Shown in pieces: positions 9,532 through 18,940 of a stretch of DNA of 64,000 nt (the first letter of the stretch is position 1; every line of letters starts with the position of its first letter). Source of the stretch: Marinobacterium nitratireducens (GTDB taxonomy: Bacteria > Pseudomonadota > Gammaproteobacteria > Pseudomonadales > Balneatricaceae); NCBI RefSeq assembly GCF_014645375.1, contig NZ_BMLT01000016.1, positions 1-64,000 of the forward strand, read 5' to 3'. The translations under genes and the position numbers were made by a program. The notes beneath the pieces are model-generated. The model worked only from the letters and a program-made list of their open reading frames with translations. It was not told the DNA's origin and ran no database searches.

Positions 9532-10155
9532 TCAGGCCGTCTGACGACGTGCCCCCCTGCTCCTGCGCCGACGTTTCCACAGGCGGAAGCCGAGCAGCCA
9601 GGCGAGAATCAGACCGTAGATCAGTTGTTCCTGGAAGGAGCTGCGGATCTGCCAGATGAAATGCAGCATCGCCAGCAGGGCGATCAGGTAAACCAGGCGA
9701 TGCAGTTTTGCCCATTTCGGACCGAGGCGACGTTGCATCCCGCGGGTGGATGTAACGCCCAACGGAATCAGCAGCAGCAGCGCCAGGGTACCGACAATGA
9801 TATAGGGACGCTCGCTGAGCTCACGCAGCAGCAGATCCGGCCGCCAGCCGAGTATGAAGGTCGCGAACGCCAGCAGGTGGACCACCGCGTAGAACAGCGT
9901 GTAGAGCCCGAACATGCGGCGGTAGCGCTGCAGCCAGGCCCAGCGGAACATCAGTCGCAACGGCGTTACCGCCAGGGTGACGAACAGCAGCCGCAGCGTC
10001 CAGATACCGGTGAACTGCACGATGGCCTGCGCCGGATCCGCCCCCAGATCCATCGCCAGCGCGCGCTCCACCAGCCAGGCCAGCGGCAGCAGCGGCAACA
10101 GGAATACCAGCCACCACAGCGCCAGACGCCGGAGACGTTCGGGAGTCAGAACCAT
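9532..10155 (-). CDS. msrQ: heme-binding membrane subunit of the MsrPQ methionine sulfoxide reductase
   Basis: A 207-residue protein with six predicted helices in the ferric-reductase-like fold (YedZ). Conserved histidines appear in [15 protein letters not shown] and MLHFIW. MsrQ passes electrons from the quinone pool to the periplasmic MsrP, which repairs oxidised methionines in envelope proteins. The start codon lies inside the last codons of msrP (10-base overlap). The C-terminus is unusually Arg-rich ([11 protein letters not shown]). Confidence 0.93.
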   Translation of the reverse strand: MVLTPERLRRLALWWLVFLLPLLPLAWLVERALAMDLGADPAQAIVQFTGIWTLRLLFVTLAVTPLRLMFRWAWLQRYRRMFGLYTLFYAVVHLLAFATFILGWRPDLLLRELSERPYIIVGTLALLLLIPLGVTSTRGMQRRLGPKWAKLHRLVYLIALLAMLHFIWQIRSSFQEQLIYGLILAWLLGFRLWKRRRRSRGARRQTA

Positions 10156-11153
10156 TTGCGCAGGTCCATGCCACTGTAGAGGCTGGCGACCTGATCGCCA
10201 TAGCCGTTGAAAGGCTTGGTGTCGATGATATTGGGCGAGAACAGCGACGACGGCAGCCGCCGCTCGGTGGCCTGACTCCAGCGCGGATGGTCGACTTCGG
10301 GATTGACGTTGGCGTAGAAGCCGTATTCGTTCGGCGCCGTCTGGTTCCAGGTGGTCACGGGCATGGATTCAGTCAGTTCGATCCTGACGATCGACTTGAT
10401 GCTCTTGAAGCCGTATTTCCAGGGAACCACCAGCCGGAAAGGCGCACCGTTCTGCGGCGGCAGCGCATTGCCGTAGAGCCCCACCGCCAGCAGCGTCAGG
10501 GGGTGCATCGCCTCGTCCATTCGCAGCCCCTCGACATAGGGCCAGTCCAGGGTCGAGAAGAAACCACCCTGCCCCGGCATCTGCTCCGGATCCAGCAAGG
10601 TGGTAAAGGCGACATATTTGGCCCGCGAGGTCGGTCCGAAGCGTTTGAGCAGATCGCCGAGCGGGAAGCCCATCCAGGGGATCACCATCGACCAGGCTTC
10701 GACGCAGCGCAGCCGGTAGATACGCTCTTCGATCCCGTGGGGCTGCAACAGATCCTCGAGGGCATAGGTGCCGGGTTTGTCGACCTCGCCGGCGATCTCG
10801 ACGCTCCAGGGATCGGTTTTGAAATTCTGCGCCTTGCGTGACGGGTCCTGCTTGCCTGTGCCGAACTCGTAGAAATTGTTGTGCGTGATGACGTTGACGT
10901 AGGGTGCAGGTTTCTCGGCCGTGGACAACGCTTCGTTACGGGCACCGGCGCGAAGCTTGCTCTGCAGCCAGTCGGGACCGGGATAGCGGGGGGCATCTGC
11001 GTCGAGGTCGTAGGCCGGAATCGCTGCGGCGCCGCCGCTGAGCGCCAGCGCGGCAGAGCCGGCCAGCCCCTGCATGAACAGGCGCCGATTGCGATAGATG
11101 GGCTCCGGGGTGATTTCGGAGGCTTTGATCGGGTCGGGTTTCTTGATCAGCAT
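10146..11153 (-). CDS. msrP: periplasmic methionine sulfoxide reductase catalytic subunit (molybdoenzyme)
   Basis: A 335-residue SUOX-fold protein. The twin-arginine motif is RNRRLFMQG (R23-R24), followed by a hydrophobic stretch and Ala-rich cleavage region near residue 44, so it is exported folded with its cofactor by Tat. Cys150 in RLRCVEAW is the expected molybdenum ligand. The protein needs molybdopterin, whose biosynthesis genes lie at 47-52 kb of this window. GAGAG lies before the ATG at 11153, and TATACT at 11183-11188 (minus strand) could be its -10. Confidence 0.95.
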   Translation of the reverse strand: MLIKKPDPIKASEITPEPIYRNRRLFMQGLAGSAALALSGGAAAIPAYDLDADAPRYPGPDWLQSKLRAGARNEALSTAEKPAPYVNVITHNNFYEFGTGKQDPSRKAQNFKTDPWSVEIAGEVDKPGTYALEDLLQPHGIEERIYRLRCVEAWSMVIPWMGFPLGDLLKRFGPTSRAKYVAFTTLLDPEQMPGQGGFFSTLDWPYVEGLRMDEAMHPLTLLAVGLYGNALPPQNGAPFRLVVPWKYGFKSIKSIVRIELTESMPVTTWNQTAPNEYGFYANVNPEVDHPRWSQATERRLPSSLFSPNIIDTKPFNGYGDQVASLYSGMDLRKWF

Positions 11154-11490
11154 GACGGACTCTCTGTCTGGCTCTCACCGAAAGTATACCGGGAGCCTAG
11201 GACGGGAGACTGAAACCTGCCTGAAAAGCACCGCATCGGCCGTATCGGAATGCAGCATCCTGTAGGATGGCTATGGCATTGACCTGCCAGTGCGCACCGC
11301 GGTCACAGCGGCGTAACCCATCGGTCAATGGCCCGCCTGTGCCCGAAGATACTCCCGATGGGTTACACGGCGCCCGGGCTCTGGCAGAAATGCTTAAGCC
11401 CGCTGCTGTGCGCCGCTCCAGCCATCCTACAAGCTGCCTGAAAAGCGCACCATCTCCCGCATGGGGATGCGGAAGATGGCAGGCCTGACG
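11154..11490. other. intergenic gap of 337 bases, mostly family A repeats
   Basis: Between pssA and msrP. It holds a possible msrP -10 near its right gene and the composite family A repeat; no open frame with a ribosome-binding site was found. Confidence 0.6.
11262..11430. repeat. composite family A inverted repeat
   Basis: Outer ends GTAGGATGGCTATGG and CCAGCCATCCTAC face each other. Inside lies a second pair, GGCGTAACCCATCGG and CCGATGGGTTACACGGC, so the structure is nested. Confidence 0.7.
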
Positions 11491-12249
11491 TCAGAAAGCC
11501 CGGCGCTTGCGCCAAACCCAGATCGCCGGGCCGGAAAGCATGTAAACGAGGAACAGTGACCAGAGGAACAGCGGCGGACTGATCGAGATGACCCCGACAA
11601 CAAGCACGATAGCCGCCAGGATGACGAACGGCACCTTGCCCTTGAAATCGACCTCCTTGAAGCTGTGATACAGCACATTGCTTACCATCAGCAGACCGCA
11701 CAGGGCCACCATTCCCGCCACCGCATACGACAGCGGGCCTTCCGGCACCACCTCGAATTCGGTGCAGGCCCAGACCAGTCCGGCGACAGTGGCGGCAGCG
11801 GCCGGGCTCGGCAGGCCGATAAAGTACTTCTTGTCCACCGATCCGATCTGGGTGTTGAAGCGCGCCAGACGCAGAGCTGCGCAGGCAACGTAGATGAAAG
11901 CGGCGAACCAGCCGATCTTGCCGGTGTTGTCGAGCGCCCAGGTAAAGGCCACCAACGCCGGCGCCACACCGAAGGACACCATGTCCGACAGCGAGTCGTA
12001 CTCGGCGCCGAAGGCGCTGCTGGTGTTGGTCATCCGTGCCACACGGCCATCGAGTCCGTCGAACAGCATCGCCACGAAGACCGCAATGGCCGCCGCCTCG
12101 AACTTGCCGTTCATACCCGCGACAACGGCGTAGAAACCCGAAAACAGCGCGCCGGTGGTGAACAGGTTCGGCAGCAGGTAGATACCCCGGCTACGCGGCT
12201 TGACATCGTCTTCGCAGGGCTGATTATGTTCGTCCGTCATATTTACCAT
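11491..12249 (-). CDS. pssA: CDP-diacylglycerol--serine O-phosphatidyltransferase
   Basis: A 252-residue integral membrane protein of the CDP-alcohol phosphatidyltransferase family, making phosphatidylserine for phosphatidylethanolamine synthesis. The motif DGRVAR-x8-G-x3-D-x3-D is complete (DGRVARMTNTSSAFG AEYDSLSD, about residues 65-88). Six to eight helices follow. The start is taken at 12249; an ATG three codons later (12240) is equally possible since neither has a strong ribosome-binding site. Adjacent to msrPQ as in Pseudomonas. Confidence 0.93.
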   Translation of the reverse strand: MVNMTDEHNQPCEDDVKPRSRGIYLLPNLFTTGALFSGFYAVVAGMNGKFEAAAIAVFVAMLFDGLDGRVARMTNTSSAFGAEYDSLSDMVSFGVAPALVAFTWALDNTGKIGWFAAFIYVACAALRLARFNTQIGSVDKKYFIGLPSPAAAATVAGLVWACTEFEVVPEGPLSYAVAGMVALCGLLMVSNVLYHSFKEVDFKGKVPFVILAAIVLVVGVISISPPLFLWSLFLVYMLSGPAIWVWRKRRAF

Positions 12250-12302
12250 CGCTGACCACTGAAAAAAGTGGCGACCATTCTACAGGCGCGGTGTCCCTGC
12301 TG

Positions 12303-13100
12303 TCACCGCTTGTGCGCCGCAGCAACGGCTCCGCTGGCGGGCAGAGGCACGCTGTCGCCAAGCAGCACCCGGTCGACGAACTTGCGCATCAAACCGTTGG
12401 ACTCCGGGGTTTCCTGCGCCGTCGCCAGTACCTTTCCGAGATGATCGTCGCCGTCGGTATAGTGGGCCCGGTAGTGCGTCAGGCGCTCGACCAGCGTGGC
12501 CTTGTCCACTTCGGGATGGAACTGGAAAGCCCAGAACGGACAGTCTCCGACCCGGATGGCATGCAGGCACTGATCGGTATACGCCAGAAGCCTGCAGCCC
12601 GGCGGCAAGCGGTCGGTGTACTGCCGGTGCACGGACACCGCAGCGAAACCATCCGGCGTATCGTGAAACAGCGGATCCGTGGCAGCATCAGGTGTCAGAC
12701 TGATCGGCAGGGTGCCCATCTCGAAACCCGTTTCGCGGTGCGCGACCCTGCCGCCAAGCGCCAGCACCACCAGCTGGAAGCCGAAACAGGACGCGAAGGT
12801 CGGCTGGCGGGTTTCGACCACGCGCCGGAGCAAACGCTGACTGTCGTGGACGAAGGTGTAGCGCTCTGGCTCCAGCACATTGGCTTCACTGGCGCCCCCC
12901 ACCAGCAGAGCATCGTAGCCATCGGCGACGTTATCGGCAAAGGACGGCGTATCGAAGACATTGAGCACCTCGATCTGCTCCAGCGCCAGTCCGCAGTAGC
13001 TGGCGAAGCTGCGATGCTCCTCCTCGCGGACCTTCCGCTCGGTGCGGATCTGCAGCAGCAACAGCTTCAGATCCGAGCGCTCTTTGGCCGTTTGCATCAT
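12303..13100 (-). CDS. class I glutamine amidotransferase-like protein
   Basis: A 264-residue GATase1-domain protein resembling the amidotransferase half of GMP synthase but standing alone. The nucleophile is Cys105 in FASCFGFQL, and His195/Glu197 in FQFHPEV complete the triad. No synthetase domain is attached or next door. The family often hydrolyses gamma-glutamyl amides or acts in polyamine and folate side pathways; substrate unknown here. Two adjacent ATGs (13100 and 13097) follow GAGGAAGG. The gene begins seven bases after the patatin gene ends, so the pair is probably co-transcribed. Confidence 0.8.
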   Translation of the reverse strand: MMQTAKERSDLKLLLLQIRTERKVREEEHRSFASYCGLALEQIEVLNVFDTPSFADNVADGYDALLVGGASEANVLEPERYTFVHDSQRLLRRVVETRQPTFASCFGFQLVVLALGGRVAHRETGFEMGTLPISLTPDAATDPLFHDTPDGFAAVSVHRQYTDRLPPGCRLLAYTDQCLHAIRVGDCPFWAFQFHPEVDKATLVERLTHYRAHYTDGDDHLGKVLATAQETPESNGLMRKFVDRVLLGDSVPLPASGAVAAAHKR

Positions 13101-13107
13101 GCCTTCC

Positions 13108-14109
13108 TCAGAGAAACAGCTCCATATCGCAACTGGACCTGCGACCGATGGCATCCGAGTGCCGTGCCAGCCAGTCATCGGCCCTTTGCCTGCCGCGATT
13201 TCGAAGCGACTCGAGAAAGTGTAGTCGGGTATCGCATTTTGTGGCACGCCCCAGGGTCGCCAGCAGCTCGTCGGTTTCGATCAGATGCATACGCAGCCGA
13301 CGCATGCGACGCTCGAACAGGCTGAAAGAAATGGGCAGCTGACTCACCTCCTGCTTGATATGACTGATGGCGCGCATCTCGCGCAGAAAGGTGGTCTGAA
13401 AGCCAAATTCGCTGATGCGTTCCTGAATCGCCGCAGCCGACGCCGGCGTACCGACCCGCAGCAACGGCTGCAGCAGTACCACCAGCACATCGTGGCAGTC
13501 GCAGTCGAAGATCAGCGGGTAGACCGCAGGGTTGCCGGAAAAGCCGCCATCCCAGTAACTGCGACCGTCCACCTCGATCGCCTGATTCAGGTTCGGCAGG
13601 CAGGCCGACGCCAGCAGGTGTTCGGCATGCAGTTCGCCTTCGCGAAACAGCCGTATCTTGCCGGTCTGGACGTCGGTGGCGGCGATGAACAGGCGGAAGG
13701 GGCTGCCGGCCCGCAACCGTTCGAAGTCGACCAGCCGCTCCACCAGGGCCCGCAATGGGTTGATATCCAGCGGGTTCATGTCGTAGGGCGATATAAAGTG
13801 GCTGATCTTCAGCATCAAACCCGCCATTGCCGGCGCCGTCCCCTGTGTCGAGAGTACCGCCGGCGGCTCCGGCAAGGCGTGCAGCGACACCTGCTCCCAG
13901 AAACGCGCCAGCAGCTCGCGGGCCCCTTCGCGCCCGCCCTGCTGCCAGCCGCTTGCCAGCACCACCGCGTTCATGGCGCCGGCACTGGTGCCGCTGACAC
14001 CCTCGAATGACAGATCCGGCTCCTCGAGCAGACGATCCAGCACGCCCCAGGTAAAGGCGCCGTGGGCACCACCGCCCTGCAGCGCCAGATTCAGCTTTCG
14101 CACAACCAT
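13108..14109 (-). CDS. patatin-like phospholipase
   Basis: A 333-residue patatin-domain hydrolase. The oxyanion loop GGGAHGAF (about 10-17), the Ser nucleophile in GVSGTSAGAMN (about 40) and the catalytic Asp in YWDGGFSGNP are all present. No signal peptide is visible, so it is probably cytoplasmic or peripheral. Patatin-like proteins hydrolyse acyl esters of phospholipids. GGAGG lies eight bases before the ATG at 14109. It lies upstream of the amidotransferase gene. Confidence 0.9.
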   Translation of the reverse strand: MVVRKLNLALQGGGAHGAFTWGVLDRLLEEPDLSFEGVSGTSAGAMNAVVLASGWQQGGREGARELLARFWEQVSLHALPEPPAVLSTQGTAPAMAGLMLKISHFISPYDMNPLDINPLRALVERLVDFERLRAGSPFRLFIAATDVQTGKIRLFREGELHAEHLLASACLPNLNQAIEVDGRSYWDGGFSGNPAVYPLIFDCDCHDVLVVLLQPLLRVGTPASAAAIQERISEFGFQTTFLREMRAISHIKQEVSQLPISFSLFERRMRRLRMHLIETDELLATLGRATKCDTRLHFLESLRNRGRQRADDWLARHSDAIGRRSSCDMELFL

Positions 14110-14182
14110 GATATGCCTCCGGCATTTTTGTGCACTGCACAAATTTGACGTCCTGCGCCCTGAACGTCAAGTGAATCTGCCA

Positions 14183-14245
14183 TGACGGGTGACGGGTGAC
14201 GGGTGACGGGTGACGGGTGACGGGTGACGGGTGACGGGTGACGGG
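14183..14245. repeat. heptamer tandem array, TGACGGG x 9
   Basis: Nine exact head-to-tail copies of TGACGGG (63 bases), between the patatin and dnaE2 genes. The period is 7. A family B inverted repeat follows six bases later. Confidence 0.95.
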
Positions 14246-14250
14246 AAAAT

Positions 14251-14321
14251 TGTAGGAGCCCGGTCTCCGGGCGAACAACCCCGTGCCGATATTGTTCGCC
14301 CGCGGAGCAGGCTCCTCCTAC
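14251..14321. repeat. family B inverted repeat
   Basis: TGTAGGAGCC faces GGCTCCTCCTACA, with inner arms GGGCGAACAA and TTGTTCGCCC. It lies just past the dnaE2 stop codon and could also act as a stem-loop 3' end. Confidence 0.8.
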
Positions 14322-14346
14322 AGGCGGGGTTCCGTGGTGCCGGGAG

Positions 14347-17300
14347 TCAGTGAAAATCCCGCGAACGCAGCGACAGCGCCCGCCACTGGTCGCTGATATC
14401 GGACAGGCGCCCGGCCACCACGTGAATCACCGCCCCTTCGCGCTCCAGCACCCCGGCCACCTTCAACAGCCTTGCACCGAGCAGCGCCTGACGCTGGAGC
14501 CTCGCGGTATCGCGCCAGACGATCAGGTTGACCTGACCGCTCTCGTCCTCGAGTGTCACGAATGTGACGCCCGAAGCAGTGCCCGGCCGCTGCCGGTTGG
14601 TCACCACCCCGGCGACGCGCACCAGCTGGCCGGGCCGGCAATGCTCCAGCTCATCCGCCCGCAGACAGCCTCCGAGCATGCCCCGCTCCCGCAGCAGCGC
14701 CAGTGGATGCCGCCCCAGGCTCAGCCCCAGATGGCGGTAGTCTTCCTCGAGATCCGACTGCTCGTCCGGTGCGTCCAGCCAGGCCGCTTCGGGCTCGGCA
14801 ACGCGGGCCTCCCCCAGCGCCAGCTCCGGATTCGCTGCCAGCAGCTCCCAGCGCGCCTGATAGCGATGGCCACTGAGAGAGTTGAGGGCGCCGGCCGCCG
14901 CCAGCGCATCCCAGTCGTTGCGCGCCAGCCGGACACTGCGCTGCGCCTCGGCCAGTGACACGAAACCTGGGGCCGGGCGCTGTGCGACCAGCCGGCCGGC
15001 GGCCTGCCGGGCAAGCCCTTTCACCAGTCTGAAGCCGAGTCGCAGGGCTCCGTCGGGTTCGAGCGTGCAGTCCCAGTCGCTGGCATTGAGGTCTACCGGC
15101 CGTATCGTCACCCCGTGACGCTGCGCATCCTGCACCAGCTGCGACGGCGAGTAGAACCCCATCGGCTGGCTGTTCAGCAGGCTGCAGCAGAAGGCCGCCG
15201 GTTCGTGGCACTTGAGCCAGGCCGAGACGTAGACCAGCAGCGCGAAGCTGGCGGCGTGTGATTCGGGGAAACCGTATTCGCCGAAGCCCTCGATCTGGCG
15301 ACAGATGCGCGCCGCGAATTCGGCGCTGTAGCCCCGCTCCCGCAGCCCGGCGACCAGTTTCTGCTGGTAACGGGCGATACTGCCGCTGCGACGCCAGGCC
15401 GCCATCGCCCGACGCAGCTGATCGGCTTCGCCGGCCGTGAAGCCGGCGGCGACCATCGCCAGCTTGATCACCTGTTCCTGGAAGATCGGCACCCCCAGGG
15501 TACGCCCCAGCACCTGCCGTACCTCGTCGCTGGGATAGCTGACCGCCTCGAGGCCATCGCGCCGTTTCAGGTAAGGGTGCACCATGTCACCCTGAATCGG
15601 CCCGGGCCGCACGATCGCCACCTCGATCACCAGGTCGTAGTAGCAGCGGGGCCGAAGGCGCGGCAGCATATTCATTTGCGCCCGGGACTCCACCTGAAAG
15701 ACACCAACGCTATCGGCCCGCGACAGCATCTCGTAGACGGCCGGATCTTCCCGCGGGATGTCCTGAATGCGAAAAGGTTCGCCACGGCGCTCGCCGAGCA
15801 GCGCCAGCGTCTTGCGCACGGCGGTCAGCATGCCCAGTGCCAGCACGTCCACTTTCAAAAGCCCCAGGCTTTCGAGGTCGTCCTTGTTCCACTGGATCAG
15901 GCTGCGGTCCTTCATCGCGGCGTTTTCCACCGGCACCAGCTCCGACAGCGGACCTGCCGAGATCACGAAACCGCCGACGTGCTGCGACAGGTGACGCGGG
16001 AAGCCGAGGATCTCCTCCACCAGCTCCAGCAGCAGCTGGAAACGGGGCGCCGGCGCCTCGCCGCCGAGCTCGCGCAGCTGCTCCAGCCAGGCGGCCCGCC
16101 CGGCGCGGCGATCCAGTTTGCCGGTCAGCCAGGCCAGGTAGGCCCCGTCCAGCCCCAGCGCCTTGCCGACGTCGCGCAGTGCGCTGCGCAGCCGATAGCT
16201 GATCACCGTCGCCGCCAGCCCCGCCCGTTCGCGACCGTAGCGCCGGTAGATATACTGGATCACCTCTTCGCGCCGTTCGTGCTCGAAATCGACGTCGATA
16301 TCCGGCGGCTCGTTACGTTCTGCTGAGATAAAGCGCTCGAACAGCAGGCTGACCTCGCGCGGATCCACCTCGGTGATATGCAGGCAGTAGCAGACCACCG
16401 AGTTGGCGGCCGATCCCCGCCCCTGGCACAGAATTCCCTGGTCGCGGGCAAAACGGACGATATCCTCAATGGTGAGGAAGTAGTGTTCGTAGCGCAGCCT
16501 GGCGATCAGCTTAAGCTCGTGCTCGATCTGCTTGCGCACCGCCTCCGGAGTGCCGTCGGGAAAGCGCCGCCGCTCTCCGTCCCGCACCCGCTCGGCCAGC
16601 CAGTCACCCGCGCTTCTACCCGGCGGTACCAGCTCGGACGGGTATTCGTAACGCAGCTCGCCCAGCTCGAAATTGCAGCGCTCGGCAATGCGGACTGTTT
16701 CTCGCATCAGCTCGGCGCCATAGAGTCTCTGCAGCTTCTGCTGCGAGCGCAGGTGCCGTTCGGCATTAGCCTCCAGGCGATAGCCCGCATCCGGCACCGG
16801 CACGCCACAGCGAATGGCCGTCAGCACGTCCTGCAGCCGCTGCCGCGACGGATGGTGCATCAATACCGCATTGCCGCAGACGGCCGGTATCCCCAGCTCT
16901 TCGGCCAGCCCCCTTTGTAAAGCAAAGCGCTCGGCATCGCCGGCCCCCAGCAGCCGCTCCAGCAACAGCCAGAACCGGCCGGCGAAACGCTCGCCAAGCG
17001 CCCGGGCCCGGCGACGGGCCTGCGCCGGATCGTCCCCCGGCCGGTATAGCAACAGACAGTCTTCCAGGTCGTCGATGTCGGCCCAGTCGAGCCGGTACCG
17101 GCCTTTTTCCGCCCGCCGCCGCCCCAGGGTGATGAGCGCACAGAGACGGGCATAGCCCCGCCGGCTGGCGGCCAGCACCACCAGCCGCTCGTCGCCGAAA
17201 CGGAACTCGGCGCCGACGATCAGCTTCAGCCCGTGCTCGCGGCAGGCTTCCCAGGCGCGCACGACACCGGCCACCGAGCACTCGTCGGTCAGCGCCAGGG

Positions 17301-17409
17301 CTCGATAGCCCAGCTCCGCCGCGCGCGCGACCAGCTCTTCAGGGTGGGAGGCCCCGCGCAGGAAGCTGAAGTTGCTGAGACAGTGCAGTTCGGCGTAGTC
17401 GGTTTGCAT
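14347..17409 (-). CDS. dnaE2: error-prone DNA polymerase (DnaE2)
   Basis: A 1020-residue C-family polymerase. The N-terminal PHP domain begins at LHCLSNFSFLRGASHPEEL; the palm carries PPDIDVDFEHERRE with the catalytic aspartates; a helix-hairpin-helix and an OB domain follow. DnaE2 carries out SOS translesion synthesis with ImuA and ImuB. The frame stays open upstream to 17865, but homology starts at the ATG at 17409, with a weak ribosome-binding site. Unlike compact cassettes, a 121-base gap containing a family C inverted repeat separates it from imuB. Confidence 0.94.
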   Translation of the reverse strand: MQTDYAELHCLSNFSFLRGASHPEELVARAAELGYRALALTDECSVAGVVRAWEACREHGLKLIVGAEFRFGDERLVVLAASRRGYARLCALITLGRRRAEKGRYRLDWADIDDLEDCLLLYRPGDDPAQARRRARALGERFAGRFWLLLERLLGAGDAERFALQRGLAEELGIPAVCGNAVLMHHPSRQRLQDVLTAIRCGVPVPDAGYRLEANAERHLRSQQKLQRLYGAELMRETVRIAERCNFELGELRYEYPSELVPPGRSAGDWLAERVRDGERRRFPDGTPEAVRKQIEHELKLIARLRYEHYFLTIEDIVRFARDQGILCQGRGSAANSVVCYCLHITEVDPREVSLLFERFISAERNEPPDIDVDFEHERREEVIQYIYRRYGRERAGLAATVISYRLRSALRDVGKALGLDGAYLAWLTGKLDRRAGRAAWLEQLRELGGEAPAPRFQLLLELVEEILGFPRHLSQHVGGFVISAGPLSELVPVENAAMKDRSLIQWNKDDLESLGLLKVDVLALGMLTAVRKTLALLGERRGEPFRIQDIPREDPAVYEMLSRADSVGVFQVESRAQMNMLPRLRPRCYYDLVIEVAIVRPGPIQGDMVHPYLKRRDGLEAVSYPSDEVRQVLGRTLGVPIFQEQVIKLAMVAAGFTAGEADQLRRAMAAWRRSGSIARYQQKLVAGLRERGYSAEFAARICRQIEGFGEYGFPESHAASFALLVYVSAWLKCHEPAAFCCSLLNSQPMGFYSPSQLVQDAQRHGVTIRPVDLNASDWDCTLEPDGALRLGFRLVKGLARQAAGRLVAQRPAPGFVSLAEAQRSVRLARNDWDALAAAGALNSLSGHRYQARWELLAANPELALGEARVAEPEAAWLDAPDEQSDLEEDYRHLGLSLGRHPLALLRERGMLGGCLRADELEHCRPGQLVRVAGVVTNRQRPGTASGVTFVTLEDESGQVNLIVWRDTARLQRQALLGARLLKVAGVLEREGAVIHVVAGRLSDISDQWRALSLRSRDFH

Positions 17410-17430
17410 AAGGTATGTTTCCCAAGCAAT

Positions 17431-17507
17431 GGCACGCTTCGCTCCGCTCAGGGATGCCCTACGTTTGCCCATCCTTGTAGGGCACCTTGAGCGCAGCGAA
17501 ACGTGCC
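17431..17507. repeat. family C inverted repeat between imuB and dnaE2
   Basis: GGCACGCTTCGCTCCGCTCA and GGATGCCCTAC on the left face GTAGGGCACCTTGAGCGCAG and CGAAACGTGCC on the right. A full palindromic copy placed inside the SOS transcription unit. Confidence 0.85.
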
Positions 17508-17530
17508 GCTGAAGCCCCCCTCCAAACCAC

Positions 17531-18940
17531 CTACCCGAACCAGCCGTGCAGATACCAGTCTCCGCCCGCCTCGCGGTAAAGCCAGCCGCGGCGCCCGTCG
17601 GGCCAGCGGCCGATATAGTAGTCGCGGCGCACCGGAGCGCTGTCCCACCAGCCACTGACAATGCGTTCCGGCCCCTGCAGCAGCTCGATGGCGCTGCCGA
17701 CCTGCCTGGACGGCAGTCGCTGCGGTATCTCCAGCAACCAGCCGGGACGCGCACCCGGCTGCAGGGCGGCGGACGACAGCCGCCCCTGCAGCGGCGCCCG
17801 GCGCCAGCCGCGCTCCGGCCGATAGTCGGCGCAGGGCTCCAGCCGGCACAGCGCATCGCTGCCAAGGCGCGTCTGCAGCCGACTCAGCAGCCGTGCCGGC
17901 GTATCTTCCCGAGGCGCAATGCTGAACAGATCCTCCCGCCCCCGTTCCAGGTCCCGGAATTGCGTCGCCTCCAGCCGCAGGCCGATCACCGGCTGCTCCA
18001 GTGTCAGTCGTTCGAAGCGCAGCCGGCACAGCTCGAGCCAGACCTCGGCGCACTGCTCGCCGGCCGCATGTCCGACCGACAGGCGCTGGTTCCGCTCCTG
18101 CTGCGTAAGCTCCAGTTGCAGCTCCAGGGCACGCCAGTGCCGGGCACGCAGAAAACCCTCCAGCTGAGCCAGGAGCCGCCGCAACGGAAACAGCAGCGCC
18201 AGCGTCTGTTCAACCTCGTACGCCAGCGGCAGCTCGCCGCAAAAGACCTCGGGCGGCTCGAAGTAGCGCGGCGGGTCCGGCAGCCGACCGGTCAGCCGGT
18301 CGAGGCAGGCAGTCAGCTCCGGCCCCAGACGATGCGCCAGCTCCGCAGACGGCAGCGCCAGCAGCTGCTCCAGCCGCTGCAGCCCCAGCCCGCGCAAGCG
18401 CGACTGCAGCCGCTCGTCCAGCCCCAGGCGCTCGGTTGGCACCTGCCCGAGGCGAGCCCGGTACTGCTCAGGATCGCAGGCACGAAAGCCGCCATCCAGC
18501 GCCAGCAGCCGCGCCGCCAGCGGCGTCTGGCCGGTGGCGATGCAAGCACTCAGCTGCAGCTGCTCCAGTTGTGTCGTCAGCTCCTGCCACAGTGTCTCCA
18601 GCCCCCTGAAATAGCGCAGCATGGAAGCGATCTCCAGCAACAGGCCCAGGGGCGGCTGCAGGCTGACACGGGCGCTGAAGCGGCCGCTCCAGAGCGCCAG
18701 CCCTTCGAGATAGCGCGGCTCCTGTGCCGGCTGCGGGGTCAGCAGCTCCAGTTCCGGCACCAGGCTGAGCGCCGTCGCCACCGCCATCTGCGGCTGCACC
18801 CCCTGCTCCGCAGCTTCCACGTTGCAGAGCCGGACGCGGGCACCGCGCTCATCCAGCAACGCCAGCGGCGCCCGGCGGCCTTCGCTTCGCATTTCCAGTG
18901 GCAGCAGTGGAAAGTGCAGATAGAGCCAGAGCCCCTTCAT
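17531..18940 (-). CDS. imuB: ImuB, Y-family polymerase-like mutagenesis factor
   Basis: A 469-residue protein with Y-family polymerase architecture. The usual N-terminal catalytic Asp position reads WLYLHFPLLPLE, and the second acidic pair position reads LEIASML, so the metal-binding carboxylates look lost. That matches the known ImuB family, which bridges DnaE2 and the beta clamp and does not polymerise itself. It overlaps imuA by four bases (ATGA). Confidence 0.92.
   Translation of the reverse strand: MKGLWLYLHFPLLPLEMRSEGRRAPLALLDERGARVRLCNVEAAEQGVQPQMAVATALSLVPELELLTPQPAQEPRYLEGLALWSGRFSARVSLQPPLGLLLEIASMLRYFRGLETLWQELTTQLEQLQLSACIATGQTPLAARLLALDGGFRACDPEQYRARLGQVPTERLGLDERLQSRLRGLGLQRLEQLLALPSAELAHRLGPELTACLDRLTGRLPDPPRYFEPPEVFCGELPLAYEVEQTLALLFPLRRLLAQLEGFLRARHWRALELQLELTQQERNQRLSVGHAAGEQCAEVWLELCRLRFERLTLEQPVIGLRLEATQFRDLERGREDLFSIAPREDTPARLLSRLQTRLGSDALCRLEPCADYRPERGWRRAPLQGRLSSAALQPGARPGWLLEIPQRLPSRQVGSAIELLQGPERIVSGWWDSAPVRRDYYIGRWPDGRRGWLYREAGGDWYLHGWFG

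Noticed and set aside
14183-14245. Possible CRISPR array
   Set aside because: Units are 7 bases with no spacers; no cas gene in the window.
17410-17865. N-terminal extension of DnaE2
   Set aside because: The frame stays open upstream into imuB by chance; the PHP domain begins right at the ATG at 17409 and the extension is Arg/Pro-rich.
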